64,000 nt of DNA, from positions 33,932 through 97,931 of the forward strand of contig BDTT01000113.1 in the NCBI GenBank assembly GCA_002897995.1, written 5' to 3'. How positions within the stretch are numbered: position 1 is the first letter of the stretch; each line of letters starts with the position of its first letter. Shown here in pieces: positions 47,726 through 56,218 of this stretch. This stretch comes from a bacterium BMS3Bbin10 (lineage in GTDB: Bacteria > Pseudomonadota > Alphaproteobacteria > Rhizobiales > Methyloligellaceae). The position numbers were made by a program, and so were the translations under genes. The notes under the pieces were generated by a model. That model searched no databases, was not told the DNA's origin, and was given only the letters and a program-made list of their open reading frames with translations.

Positions 47726-48190
47726 TTATATCTGGTTGGCGAGCAGGGCGACTTTGGCCCCCATGCTGATGAACGCGCCCGCGCCTTCCATTGCGAGACC
47801 CAGGAGAACCACCAGAGCGGATGTCCACAGGACGAGATTTCGCGTCGCCGATTTCTTCACGACCTCGCCGTAGGCGGCAATCGGAAGATATGTGGCCAGG
47901 AGCAGCAGCATGAGAAACACATGCTCCTTGGTCTCCATGAAGAAGCTATGCGCGAAAGGCCACGGACCGGCTTTGATAAGGGTCTTGTCGCCGCCGTAAA
48001 AGACCACATACCAGTAGCCGCCGACGATGTAGGCCGACCACATCAGAATGGCCGCCAGAACGCTTGCGTTGCGAAGGCGGACGATGTTGGCATCGCTCGC
48101 GTTCAATGCCTCGACGAACACCCAGACAGAGGCAATGATCGCGAGAACGCCGAATGTCGGATGCAGCATCAGTATTAATTCTTTGGACAT
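47726..48190 (-). CDS. Membrane protein with several His, pair member 1
   Basis: This 154-residue protein has four to five helices: LILMLHPTFGVLAIIASVWV, RNASVLAAILMWSAYIVGGY, TKEHVFLMLLLLATYLPIAA, LVLWTSALVVLLGLAMEGAG. His residues (LHPTFG, FAHSFFMETKEHVF) are spaced as in small cytochrome-b-like or DUF2231-like membrane proteins, but no clear family can be named. AAAGGAGATATG gives a good ribosome-binding site. Transcribed toward, and possibly with, the HdrD-like operon. Confidence 0.7.
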   Translation of the reverse strand: MSKELILMLHPTFGVLAIIASVWVFVEALNASDANIVRLRNASVLAAILMWSAYIVGGYWYVVFYGGDKTLIKAGPWPFAHSFFMETKEHVFLMLLLLATYLPIAAYGEVVKKSATRNLVLWTSALVVLLGLAMEGAGAFISMGAKVALLANQI

Positions 48191-48769
48191 TACATATCTC
48201 CTTTTTCAACCCGCCTGACAGCGGGGCCGGTCGCGGAAAATGTGCATGACGAGCGCCGCTGAAAACCCGAGAGGTTGCGCCGGACGGAAATGCTTCGGCG
48301 TATCCTGGATTTATGCGAGAGGGTTCGGCGAGGGCGGGCCGTCCGGCGGCGCTGCCGGCGTGAACTGCGGCGCGCGGCGAACCGCTTCTTTCCGGTCCCG
48401 GCCGCAAATGCCGATCGAACCGGTTCCTCTCTTTTGAGCCAGGGTACTCTTTTGAGCCAGGGCACGTCATCTCACCTTCTCACTCGTAACAATTCCGGCG
48501 CCGGGCGTATTTCAGAAGCCGCTTCACCGCTTTGGCGATGTCCTGAAGAACTCCCTTGGACCGTTCGGCAAAATCCAGAATCCTATTCTCGAACTCCCGG
48601 ATCCCGCTGCGTCGAATGCGCCTCACATGCTTCAGTATTTGCAGGTACAATGGCCGGTGTCTGTGACCTAGGTATCAGTTCCTCCCAGGTCCATTCACAT
48701 TGTTTCCGCGGCTGCCGGGAATTTGGCGGGCATGCATCCGGCAAGGACATGTTCAGGAGGAATCGCAGT
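48191..48769. other. 579-bp divergent intergenic region with an 18-bp tandem direct repeat
   Basis: No convincing gene is seen here; ORFs in it are Arg-rich shadows. It holds CTCTTTTGAGCCAGGG at 48429-48444 and again at 48447-48462 (18-bp period), and a TGACCTAGGTA half-palindrome at 48665. It must contain promoters for the membrane-protein pair (leftward) and the Crp/Fnr gene (rightward), the latter with AGGAGG before ATG 48770. Confidence 0.5.
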
Positions 48770-49483
48770 ATGAAAAATCTTTCGGCCGCCCGCGGCGTGC
48801 TTCAAGGTTCCGGGCTGTTCCGCCAGGTCGATAACGCACTGCTTGACGACCTGCTGCCCCGTTTCCATCGGGAAACCTGGGCGCGCAAACGCTCCGTTCC
48901 GGCCGAAGCCGTAAAGGAGCGTTTTCACGTCATCGTCTCGGGCCGGCTTCAGGTTTTGCAGATAAATGAAGAGACCGGACGGATGGTCACCATTTTCCTG
49001 CATGCCCCCGGCGACGCTTTCGATCTGCTTCAGCTCCTGACCGGCCAGCCCTGCGAAGGGGTATTCGAAGCGCGCGACGATCTGGATCTTCTAACCCTTC
49101 CGGTCAGTGAGGTCCGTGCGTGGATATCCCGGCATCCGGAATTCAACCGCAATCTTTTTCCCTATCTTGGCGAGCAGATACGCGGCCTGGCCCAGCTTGC
49201 CGGAGATCTCGCGCTGCACGATACCGAAACCCGGCTGGCCCACCTGATTATGCGCAATCTCGATGACCAGGACCCTCAACGCTACGACCTGAAGCTCATC
49301 AATGACCTATCGCACGAGGTGCTGGCGGAAATGATTGGCAGTGTTCGCGCGGTCGTCAATCGCCAATTGCAGCACTGGCGCAAACAGGGAATTATCAGCC
49401 TGGATCACGGGCACATACACATCAAGAAACTCGATGCGCTGCTGAGCCGGACCAGGCAGTATAAGTTGCCCCCGCCGGCGTAA
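48770..49483 (+). CDS. Crp/Fnr-family transcriptional regulator
   Basis: The product is 237 residues from ATG 48770, which has AGGAGG 9 nt before it. A cyclic-nucleotide-fold sensor domain (about 15-130, FHVIVSGRLQVLQINEETGR) is followed by a dimerisation helix (ETRLAHLIMRNL) and a winged HTH (LSHEVLAEMIGSVRAVVNRQ). The N-terminal four-Cys cluster of FNR is absent, so it is DNR/CRP-like and may sense heme/NO or a small ligand. A matching box precedes the nearby HdrD-like operon. Confidence 0.88.
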   Translation: MKNLSAARGVLQGSGLFRQVDNALLDDLLPRFHRETWARKRSVPAEAVKERFHVIVSGRLQVLQINEETGRMVTIFLHAPGDAFDLLQLLTGQPCEGVFEARDDLDLLTLPVSEVRAWISRHPEFNRNLFPYLGEQIRGLAQLAGDLALHDTETRLAHLIMRNLDDQDPQRYDLKLINDLSHEVLAEMIGSVRAVVNRQLQHWRKQGIISLDHGHIHIKKLDALLSRTRQYKLPPPA

Positions 49484-49525
49484 CGCGGGCGATGCATGTT
49501 AAGCGGTATGTGAGGGGGCAGGGTC

Positions 49526-50830
49526 ATGCATAAATCAGGGAACGCCGTTTCGTTCTGGTCCGCGGTGTCCATGGGCATCGGCGCGATGGTCGGCGCCGGC
49601 ATTTTTGCATTGCTTGGCCAGGCGGGGCTGATCGCCGGCAGCGCGGTCTGGCTGTCATTTATTGCCGGGGGCGTGATCGCCCTTCTGTCGGGCTATTCCA
49701 TGGGCCGGCTGGGCGCGCGCTTTCCCTCAAGCGGCGGGCTTGTCGAATATCTGGTGCAGGGCTACGGCGAAAACATGTTCTCCGGGGGCATCAGCGTGAT
49801 GATGTATATCGCGGCGCTGGTTTCAATTTCACTGGTCGCCCGGACATTCGGCACCTATGCCTATGAACTGCTTCCCTCCGGGTCGCCGCATATCTGGGTG
49901 GAGGTTTTTGCCGCCGGGATCGTGGCGGTTTTCATGCTGGTCAATCTGAATGGCCCGGGCAGCATGGCGCGAGTGGAAAACCTCGTGGTTCTTCTGAAAA
50001 TGCTTGCGCTTGGCATATTCGCCATTGCCGGAATCGCCACCATGGATCCGGCAAGACTGTCCCCCGCAACTTACCCGCCGGCGCAGACGGTGCTGTTCTC
50101 GCTGGCCATCACCTTCTTCGCCTATGAAGGGTTTCGGATCATCACAAACGCGGCGGAAGACATGCCCGACCCCGCCAGGATTCTGCCGCGCGCCATGATG
50201 ACCGCCATTGCCATTGTCATGGTGATCTATGTGGCCGTGGCCATAGCCGTCTTCGGCAATCTATCGGCGGCGGAGGCGGTGAAAGCGCAGGACTATGCGC
50301 TGGCGGAGGCCGCGCGCCCGGCTTTCGGCGCAACCGGATTTACCATTATGGCGCTGGCCGCCCTGCTGTCCACGTCGTCGGCGATCAATGCCAGCCTGTA
50401 TGCGGTAACCAACATCACCTATCAGCTGGCCCGGCTCGGCGAACTGCCCGGCAAATTCGGGCAGCCAATCGCGCATTCCCGACAGGGGCTCATCATCTCT
50501 TCGGCCGCCATCATGGGAATGGCGGTGTTTTTCGATCTCTCCTCGATCGCCTCTATCGGCGCCGTTTCCATGCTGATGATTCATATGATCGTGCATATCG
50601 GACATTTGCGCCTGCTGGACAAAACCGGAGCTTCGCGGCTGATGGTGGCCGCGGCCATTGCCGCCAATCTCGGCGCAATCCTGCTGTCGGCCATCTATCT
50701 CGGCAACAACCGGCCCTCCATTCTGCTCTGGATAGCCGGGTTTTTCCTGACCGCTTTCATGTTCGAGAAGGCCTTGCGCGTCGTCACCGGACGGGTCGTC
50801 GTCAAACGCACGCCCCTTCGCGGCGCCTGA
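49526..50830 (+). CDS. APC-superfamily amino-acid permease
   Basis: This 434-residue protein has about 12 helices and the N-terminal APC signature VSMGIGAMVGAGIFALLGQA (helix 1 GxG unwound site), followed by SGGLVEYLVQGYGENMF and FAYEGFRIITNAAEDMPDPA in helix 6. It imports or exchanges an amino acid or cation-type substrate by a LeuT-fold mechanism. In many bacteria such permeases sit beside universal-stress and acid-stress genes, which matches the neighbourhood here. It is 42 nt after the Crp/Fnr gene. Confidence 0.88.
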   Translation: MHKSGNAVSFWSAVSMGIGAMVGAGIFALLGQAGLIAGSAVWLSFIAGGVIALLSGYSMGRLGARFPSSGGLVEYLVQGYGENMFSGGISVMMYIAALVSISLVARTFGTYAYELLPSGSPHIWVEVFAAGIVAVFMLVNLNGPGSMARVENLVVLLKMLALGIFAIAGIATMDPARLSPATYPPAQTVLFSLAITFFAYEGFRIITNAAEDMPDPARILPRAMMTAIAIVMVIYVAVAIAVFGNLSAAEAVKAQDYALAEAARPAFGATGFTIMALAALLSTSSAINASLYAVTNITYQLARLGELPGKFGQPIAHSRQGLIISSAAIMGMAVFFDLSSIASIGAVSMLMIHMIVHIGHLRLLDKTGASRLMVAAAIAANLGAILLSAIYLGNNRPSILLWIAGFFLTAFMFEKALRVVTGRVVVKRTPLRGA

Positions 50831-50977
50831 GACGCCGCCGCGCTTCCAGCTCATCAATAATTTTCAATCTGATACCCAGGTAGCAGCCTTTCGTCGGTTC
50901 CGGGCTCAAAAACGGGTCAGACAGAGGCGTTCACGCGCTGTCGTAAGGAAAACGTCCAACTCAAAGGAGATGCGACA

Positions 50978-51481
50978 ATGCTTGATCTCAAATCACTCAT
51001 TCCCTTTCACCACAAATCCCGGAAAGTCGCCAAACCGTCCGATGCTCCCCGCGAGCCGTTCCTCGCTTTTCGGCAGGAAATGGACCACCTGTTCGACAGC
51101 TTCTTCAATGGCAGCGCGCTCATCCCCCGGGAGAGTGCGTGGAGCGCCGCCATGCCGAAACTGGAGATTACCGACGGTGAGAAGGAGCTGACCATCGCCG
51201 CGGAACTTCCCGGCATGGAAGAAAAGGATGTCGACCTGAAAATCAGCGGCGACCTGCTCACAATTGAAGGAGAAAAAAGCGAGGAGAGCGAGAAAGAAGA
51301 AGGTGAGCGCACCTATAGCGAGCGCCATTACGGCTATTTCTCGCGCACCATCCGCCTGCCCTTCACCGTGACCGACCAGAAGGTCGACGCCAGATTCGAT
51401 AAAGGCGTTCTGACCATCAAGCTGGAGAAACCGGCCGAGCAGCAGCAAGGCGTCAAACATGTGGAAATCAAGAGCGCCTGA
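50978..51481 (+). CDS. Hsp20/alpha-crystallin small heat shock protein
   Basis: This 167-residue protein has an alpha-crystallin domain at about 58-150 (LEITDGEKELTIAAELPGME, DLKISGDLLTIEGEKSEESE) with a long charged loop and a C-terminal VEIKSA lacking a clear IxI motif. It holds unfolded proteins for refolding by DnaK. AAAGGAGATG precedes the ATG. A strong stem-loop (51516-51552) separates it from degP. Confidence 0.93.
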   Translation: MLDLKSLIPFHHKSRKVAKPSDAPREPFLAFRQEMDHLFDSFFNGSALIPRESAWSAAMPKLEITDGEKELTIAAELPGMEEKDVDLKISGDLLTIEGEKSEESEKEEGERTYSERHYGYFSRTIRLPFTVTDQKVDARFDKGVLTIKLEKPAEQQQGVKHVEIKSA

Positions 51482-51515
51482 ACAGCGCGTTTGACGCACA
51501 AATCGCATTTCTCTT

Positions 51516-51552
51516 CCGCGCCGCCATCTGCCGGTTGCGGGTGGCGGCGCGG
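51516..51552 (+). terminator. 11-bp GC stem-loop between hsp20 and degP
   Basis: CCGCGCCGCCA and TGGCGGCGCGG pair around a 15-nt loop, with no U-run. It starts 35 nt after the hsp20 stop. Probably an mRNA-stability or attenuation structure. Confidence 0.65.
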
Positions 51553-51577
51553 AATTGGCGGGAAAGGAGATGAAAAA

Positions 51578-52969
51578 ATGTCGAGGATTTTTATGCGGCT
51601 CGCCGGCGTGTTCGCCATTTTGGTATTTCTCGCCGCTCCCCTTGGCGGGGGCGCCATCGCGCGCTCATTGCTGCTGGATGAAAGCCGCGGGGTTATGACC
51701 CTTGCCCCGGTTCTGGAAAAAGTCACGCCGGCGGTTGTCAATATCGCTGTCGAGAGTCACCGGGTTGCGCGCGAAAACCCGCTGATGCGCGACCCCTTCT
51801 TTCGTCATTTCTTTGACCTGGAAAAGCCCGAGCAGATACCGCGGCGCAAAACCATGGCGGCCGGCTCCGGCGTCATCGTTGACGCTGCAAAGGGCTATGT
51901 TCTCACCAACCATCATGTGGCCAACAATGCCGACGTCATCCGCATCACGCTGAAGGACGGCCGAACGTTCAAGGCCAGGCTGATCGGCTCCGATCCGGGG
52001 ACGGATATCGCCCTTGTCCAGATCAAGGCGCGCGGCCTCGCACAGGTGCCGCTCGGCGATTCCGACACATTGAAAGTCGGCGACTTCGTACTCGCCATCG
52101 GCAATCCCTTCGGCCTCGGCCAGACCGTAACCTCGGGGATTGTCTCGGCGCTTGGCCGCAGCACGGTCGGGGCCGAGAAATACGAAGACTTCATTCAGAC
52201 CGACGCCTCGATAAATCCGGGCAATTCGGGCGGTGCGCTGGTCAATTCCAAAGGCGAATTGATGGGCATCAACACAGCCATCATCGCTCCGGGAGGCGGC
52301 AATGTGGGCATTGGATTCGCCGTACCCGTCAACATGGCGCGCGCGGTGATGCGCCAGCTCATCAAATATGGCGAAGTGCGCCGCGGCAGAATCGGCATCG
52401 AGATACAAACGCTGACCAAAGACATCGCCGAAGCGCTCGGTCTGAAAACGACGAATGGCGCCGTAATCAACCGGGTCGTGAAAGGCGCCCCGGCGGATAA
52501 GGCCGGACTGAAAGCGGGAGACATCATTACCTCGATAAATGGCCGGCCGGTGTCCGACGCCGACGATGTGCGCAACCGCGTCGGGCTGATGGAACGCGGC
52601 GCGCGCATCGAGGTCGGAATCGTCCGCAACGGCGTTGCCAGAACCGTAACGGTCACAATCGGCAAGGTTCAGGAAACGGCGCGCGTGGATGGCCGCACCA
52701 TCGCGCAGTTCGAGGGCGCGACGTTCTCCAACCTGCCGGCCGACCATCCGGCGCGGGGCAAGGTCAAGGGCGTGCTCGTCGAGCGCGTCGAGCGCGCCAG
52801 CCCCGCCGCGGCGCTCGGGTTGCGCGCCGGCGACATCATCACCGCTGTCAACCGGCAGCCGGTCTCGTCGGTCGGCGACCTCGAGCGGATCGCCAATGCG
52901 AGCAAGGACGGCGTGATCGCCCTCAATATCTGGCGCGACGGATCGGAACTGTTCGTGTTCGTCAGATAG
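51578..52969 (+). CDS. degP: DegP/HtrA-type periplasmic serine protease
   Basis: The product is 463 residues from ATG 51578. It has a signal anchor (LAGVFAILVFLAAPLGGGAIA) and a catalytic triad at His113 (VLTNHHV), Asp143 (GTDIALVQIK) and Ser217 (INPGNSGGAL). Two PDZ domains follow (about 275-365, VVKGAPADKAGLKAGDIITS; and about 370-460, RASPAAALGLRAGDIITAVN). It degrades or refolds damaged envelope proteins, which fits a cell making many periplasmic redox proteins. It is followed by a strong terminator. Confidence 0.93.
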   Translation: MSRIFMRLAGVFAILVFLAAPLGGGAIARSLLLDESRGVMTLAPVLEKVTPAVVNIAVESHRVARENPLMRDPFFRHFFDLEKPEQIPRRKTMAAGSGVIVDAAKGYVLTNHHVANNADVIRITLKDGRTFKARLIGSDPGTDIALVQIKARGLAQVPLGDSDTLKVGDFVLAIGNPFGLGQTVTSGIVSALGRSTVGAEKYEDFIQTDASINPGNSGGALVNSKGELMGINTAIIAPGGGNVGIGFAVPVNMARAVMRQLIKYGEVRRGRIGIEIQTLTKDIAEALGLKTTNGAVINRVVKGAPADKAGLKAGDIITSINGRPVSDADDVRNRVGLMERGARIEVGIVRNGVARTVTVTIGKVQETARVDGRTIAQFEGATFSNLPADHPARGKVKGVLVERVERASPAAALGLRAGDIITAVNRQPVSSVGDLERIANASKDGVIALNIWRDGSELFVFVR

Positions 52970-52976
52970 GCCCCCT

Positions 52977-53012
52977 GATCTCCAGCTTCCCTCCCCCGGG
53001 AAGCTGGAGATC
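52977..53012 (+). terminator. 15-bp perfect stem-loop terminator after degP
   Basis: GATCTCCAGCTTCCC, loop TCCCCC, GGGAAGCTGGAGATC. The stem is perfect over 15 bp and starts 8 nt after the stop codon. There is no long U-run but the stem is very strong. Confidence 0.85.
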
Positions 53013-53033
53013 GCCATAGATGCAAACTGACAT

Positions 53034-53510
53034 ATGGAGAAAACCGGAAAACCGGACTTTCCAGCAAGAAGCGGCGAATGGATGAAAACTCAGATAAAGG
53101 TTTGCTGTATCGCTATTCTGGTCAGCAGGAGCCATGTAGCCGCTGCGCGGCATGCGTTGCGCCAGGGCCAGGCCGGCGGCCTTTCCCAATCGCTCCTGCG
53201 CAAGCCGGGTTGCGATGACCGGGGAGCGCGCATCTACCGTCTGCCGGTCGTGGGGGCGGTCATTGGCGAAGGGCCGATCGTCCGGTTTCTGGAGACCGGA
53301 TGTCCCGATCAGAGCCACAAGCTCATCGACAGATCCTGCGTGCTTTTTGACGACATCGGCATTCCTGAAACACGTCATCCAATTTATCTGAACGCCCTGA
53401 AGGCGGGGCATGCCCTGATGATCCTGCAAGGCCCCGCGAGCGAGTTGAGGAAAGCATGCGAGATCCTCGAAGACATCTGCCTGGAAAAACCGGTTCTTTG
53501 CTTCAGCTGA
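53034..53510 (+). CDS. Hypothetical small stress-type protein
   Basis: The frame gives 158 residues; the ATG at 53082 (MKTQIKVCCIAILVSRSHVA) is an equally good start, as neither has a clear ribosome-binding site. The C-terminal half (NALKAGHALMILQGPASELR, then KACEILED) recalls the second half of general-stress YflT/DUF1269-type proteins, but the N-terminal half is not recognisable. Neighbours are stress proteins. No function is proposed. Confidence 0.6.
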   Translation: MEKTGKPDFPARSGEWMKTQIKVCCIAILVSRSHVAAARHALRQGQAGGLSQSLLRKPGCDDRGARIYRLPVVGAVIGEGPIVRFLETGCPDQSHKLIDRSCVLFDDIGIPETRHPIYLNALKAGHALMILQGPASELRKACEILEDICLEKPVLCFS

Positions 53511-53561
53511 GGCGGCCCGGGAAAACGCAATTGCGCCATTAGCCTGAGGAGACCTTTTGTA

Positions 53562-54137
53562 ATGCCTTTTGTCACAAAACAAGCCGCGATCTCGATTCAA
53601 TTCGACCCGGCATTCCTGAAACGGTTCCGCAAACTCAGCCTGATCGTCGGCGTCCTGCTGGTGATCGTGGGTCTCGCGGGCGCGGCAGTCCCCCAAATCA
53701 TGTCGCTGGTTGTGGTCATCTTTCTCGGCTGGCTACTGATTTGCGCCGGAATCCTGAGCGCTTACCTGGTGTTTCTGAGCCGGGGCCGGTCCATGATCGC
53801 CTGGCTGAAACCGGTATTGCTGGCCCTGATCGGCACCTTGTTTCTGATGAATCCGGCGGCCGGTGTGGCCACGCTGGCGCTCCTGCTTTCGATCTATTTG
53901 CTGCTTGACGCATTTGGCGGCCTGGGTCTCGCCCACGATCTGTATCCGCACAGGGGATGGGGCTGGATGGCGGCAAATGGAGTCATGTCGCTTATTCTTG
54001 CGGCCATCCTCCTTTTCGGCTGGCCGGTGGAATCGCCGACCCTTGTCGGGATATTCCTCGGTCTCTCCCTGGCTTTCGACGGCCTCGCGCTGGTTTTGAT
54101 CGGGTTGCTGTCAGCAAGCGATGAGCCGTCGCGATAA
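53562..54137 (+). CDS. hdeD: HdeD-family membrane protein
   Basis: This 191-residue protein has six hydrophobic segments (LIVGVLLVIVGLAGAAVPQI, LVVVIFLGWLLICAGILSAY, GVATLALLLSIYLLLDAFGG and so on), the duplicated three-helix pattern of HdeD, the acid-resistance membrane protein of enterobacteria. CGTAATG follows a GGAGACC ribosome-binding site. Precise activity is unknown in any organism. It belongs to the stress block of this region. Confidence 0.82.
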   Translation: MPFVTKQAAISIQFDPAFLKRFRKLSLIVGVLLVIVGLAGAAVPQIMSLVVVIFLGWLLICAGILSAYLVFLSRGRSMIAWLKPVLLALIGTLFLMNPAAGVATLALLLSIYLLLDAFGGLGLAHDLYPHRGWGWMAANGVMSLILAAILLFGWPVESPTLVGIFLGLSLAFDGLALVLIGLLSASDEPSR

Positions 54138-54194
54138 ACGAGGCGCCGCCGGCGAGTATCTGATCCAAGGCAATAAACTGGAAGGGATGACACC

Positions 54195-54326
54195 GTGTTT
54201 CCAATCAGGACGACCGTCGCAACTCTTGAGATGATGAAGCTCTACCCGCAACCCACCAAGAGCATTCCCAGCGTGGAATATCTGCCAATCCCCCATCCCG
54301 CAACACCGGGCAAGAGCCCGAGCTGA
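54195..54326 (+). CDS. Possible 43-residue peptide
   Basis: GTG at 54195 with GGAAGGG 9 nt upstream opens a frame MFPIRTTVATLEMMKLYPQP, ending PATPGKSPS at a TGA (54326), 18 nt before the next start. Pro-rich, no membrane segment, no family known. The good ribosome-binding site is the main reason to list it. Confidence 0.3.
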   Translation: MFPIRTTVATLEMMKLYPQPTKSIPSVEYLPIPHPATPGKSPS

Positions 54327-54344
54327 CAACGGAGGAAACAGGAG

Positions 54345-54770
54345 ATGTTCAAGATACTTCCCGAAAGCAAGGGCGCGCTGCTGGCAATCCAGGCGAGTGG
54401 CGAACTGACTGTCGAGGATTATGAAAAAATCCTCGTTCCGAAGCTCAGGGCGTTGTTTGCGGAACATTCAAAACTGCGGATTCTGATCGAATTCGCCGAT
54501 GACTTTTCATGCTGGGCCTCGCCCGGCGCCGCCTGGGACGACATGAAGATCGGTCTGCGCCATGGCGGCGATTTCGAGAAGATCGCGCTTGTCGGCGCGC
54601 CGGACTGGGTCGAATGGGGCATGAAATTCTACGGGCTGTTTGTCAGGGGAGAAATAAGAGCGTTTCCGGCAGGCGCCAGAGAGCAGGCTCTCGGCTGGCT
54701 CGCGCAGATGCCCGATCAAGGAAACTCAGGAGAAATGGAAAACGAAGGAAACCGAGATGACATCAAATGA
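54345..54770 (+). CDS. SpoIIAA-like (STAS-fold) protein
   Basis: The product is 141 residues. MFKILPESKGALLAIQASGE, then EDYEKILVPKLRALFAEHSK, ILIEFADDFSCWASPGAAWD and KIALVGAPDWVEWGMKFYGL match the SpoIIAA-like pattern and are distantly like the protein at 41581. GGAGGAAACAGGAG precedes the ATG. It overlaps the next gene by 14 nt, so the two are translationally coupled. Confidence 0.78.
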   Translation: MFKILPESKGALLAIQASGELTVEDYEKILVPKLRALFAEHSKLRILIEFADDFSCWASPGAAWDDMKIGLRHGGDFEKIALVGAPDWVEWGMKFYGLFVRGEIRAFPAGAREQALGWLAQMPDQGNSGEMENEGNRDDIK

Positions 54771-55404
54771 GCATAAGCATGAAAACCCGGGAGACCCATA
54801 CAAGGTTCGGGAAGTGGTCGCGGTTTTTGACAGTGCCGAGGAACTGGAAGACGCCGTCGAAAAGCTGCAGGAGAGCGGCGTCGCCCGGCCAGATGTTTCC
54901 CTGCTGGCCACGGATAAGGCGATCATGGACAAACTTGGCCGCCATTTCAGGAAGGTGAGCGAGCTTGAGGATAATCCGCTCACGCCACAGGCTGCGTTTG
55001 TCAGTTCAGCCGATATTGCCGAAGAGGAAGCTGTCCTTGTCGGCGTCCCGCTCTATATCGGGGCCGTGGCCGGGACGCTCGCGGTTGTCGCTTCGGGAGG
55101 TGCGCTGGGCTTTATTTTGGCGGCCGCCGCCGCTGGTGGCGCCGGCGGGGCGGCAATCGGCGCCCTGGCCGCCAGGGCGCTCGGCAAGCAGCATGCAAAA
55201 AACCTCGAGGAACAATTGAAGCGGGGCGGTCTGCTGCTTTGGGTCAGGGTGAGGGACAACACGCGCCAGGACGATATCGAAGCCATCCTTTCAGGCGCGG
55301 GCGGGCGGCATGTGCACGCTCATGACCTTGAACGCATGTGGGGGGAAAAGGATATCCCGCTGCATGATTTCAATCCCGATCCTCTTTTGGGAAAGGAGCA
55401 ATGA
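54757..55404 (+). CDS. DUF1269/YflT-like stress membrane protein
   Basis: This 215-residue protein has an N-terminal ferredoxin-like domain (VREVVAVFDSAEELEDAVEK, then LQESGV), a central Gly/Ala-rich hairpin that looks membrane-inserting (GVPLYIGAVAGTLAVVASGG, then ALGFILAAAAAGG) and a C-terminal repeat of the domain (GGLLLWVRVRDNTRQDDIEA). This is the layout of general-stress proteins annotated DUF1269/YflT. Biochemical role unknown. Confidence 0.75.
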   Translation: MTSNEHKHENPGDPYKVREVVAVFDSAEELEDAVEKLQESGVARPDVSLLATDKAIMDKLGRHFRKVSELEDNPLTPQAAFVSSADIAEEEAVLVGVPLYIGAVAGTLAVVASGGALGFILAAAAAGGAGGAAIGALAARALGKQHAKNLEEQLKRGGLLLWVRVRDNTRQDDIEAILSGAGGRHVHAHDLERMWGEKDIPLHDFNPDPLLGKEQ

Positions 55405-55518
55405 GGAACAACGGCAGCTCCCTTCAGATGACCACTGCCGGTTCGCCTGAATCGGGAATGGCGTTCCATCGCCTTTTCTCCCGATGAGTAAACAGCCAAC
55501 GGAAACGGAGAGTCTGTG

Positions 55519-56049
55519 ATGACAAAGAAAATTCTGGTCGCCTTTGACGGGTCGGATCATGCCGATCGCACGCTGCGGCGGGCCGCCGAACTGGCAGTCG
55601 CGGAGAACGCGGAGATGATTATTCTTCATGCGGTCGTGCCGCATCATCTGTCGGATGAAGAGATCGCTTATGCCGAAGAAAGATGCGGCAACGAGTATCG
55701 CGAGCGCATGCGCCATGCCAGCAGGGTAAGGTTGCCATTGGAAGATATGGCTGAAGAACGGCCGGTTCGCCAATATATCGAGGCACGCGACATCTTCTAT
55801 CGCGTCTTGGGCGAGGACATTCTTAAACGCGCGGAAACGCGCGCGAAAGAACTCGGGGTTCGGACCGTCAAAACCGAACTGGAGTTTGAGCACCCCGCGA
55901 AAGCAATATTGGACGCCGCCCGGCGGAAGGATGTGGATATGATCGTTATGGGAAGGAAAGGACATAACCGGATCGCGGAGTTCTTTCTCGGCAGCACCGC
56001 GCAACATGTCATTCAACATGCCGAACGCTCTGTCCTGATGGTTGCATGA
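55519..56049 (+). CDS. Single-domain universal stress protein
   Basis: The product is 176 residues from ATG 55519 (ORF track begins at the GTG just before). It has a UspA fold with MTKKILVAFDGSDHADRTLR at the N-terminus and the nucleotide-binding end VDMIVMGRKGHNRIAEFFLG, then STAQHVIQHAERSVLMV (GxxG-x9-GS/T-type). An insertion of about 30 residues in the middle (YIEARDIFYRVLGEDILKRA) is longer than usual. Likely ATP-binding. Confidence 0.88.
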   Translation: MTKKILVAFDGSDHADRTLRRAAELAVAENAEMIILHAVVPHHLSDEEIAYAEERCGNEYRERMRHASRVRLPLEDMAEERPVRQYIEARDIFYRVLGEDILKRAETRAKELGVRTVKTELEFEHPAKAILDAARRKDVDMIVMGRKGHNRIAEFFLGSTAQHVIQHAERSVLMVA

Positions 56050-56218
56050 TCGTGCCCGACGAAGAAAATTTCATGTGATCGAGGGATCAGCTCCGTGTTT
56101 GCGGGGCCGCGAAGGCCTTTCCTTCGTCTGACCCGCCGCTTTTGCATAGGGTTCGGGAGGGCCGGTCTCCCGGTATCGTCTCGAGCGTAAATCAACGATG
56201 AAGTCGGAGGGCAGGCTG

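Noticed and set aside
47946-48470. 174-residue minus-strand ORF upstream of the membrane-protein pair
   Set aside because: Arg/Gly/Ser-rich, overlaps the real membrane-protein gene in another frame and has no ribosome-binding site.
51665-53017. 450-residue minus-strand ORF
   Set aside because: Antisense to degP, whose catalytic triad and PDZ domains are intact.
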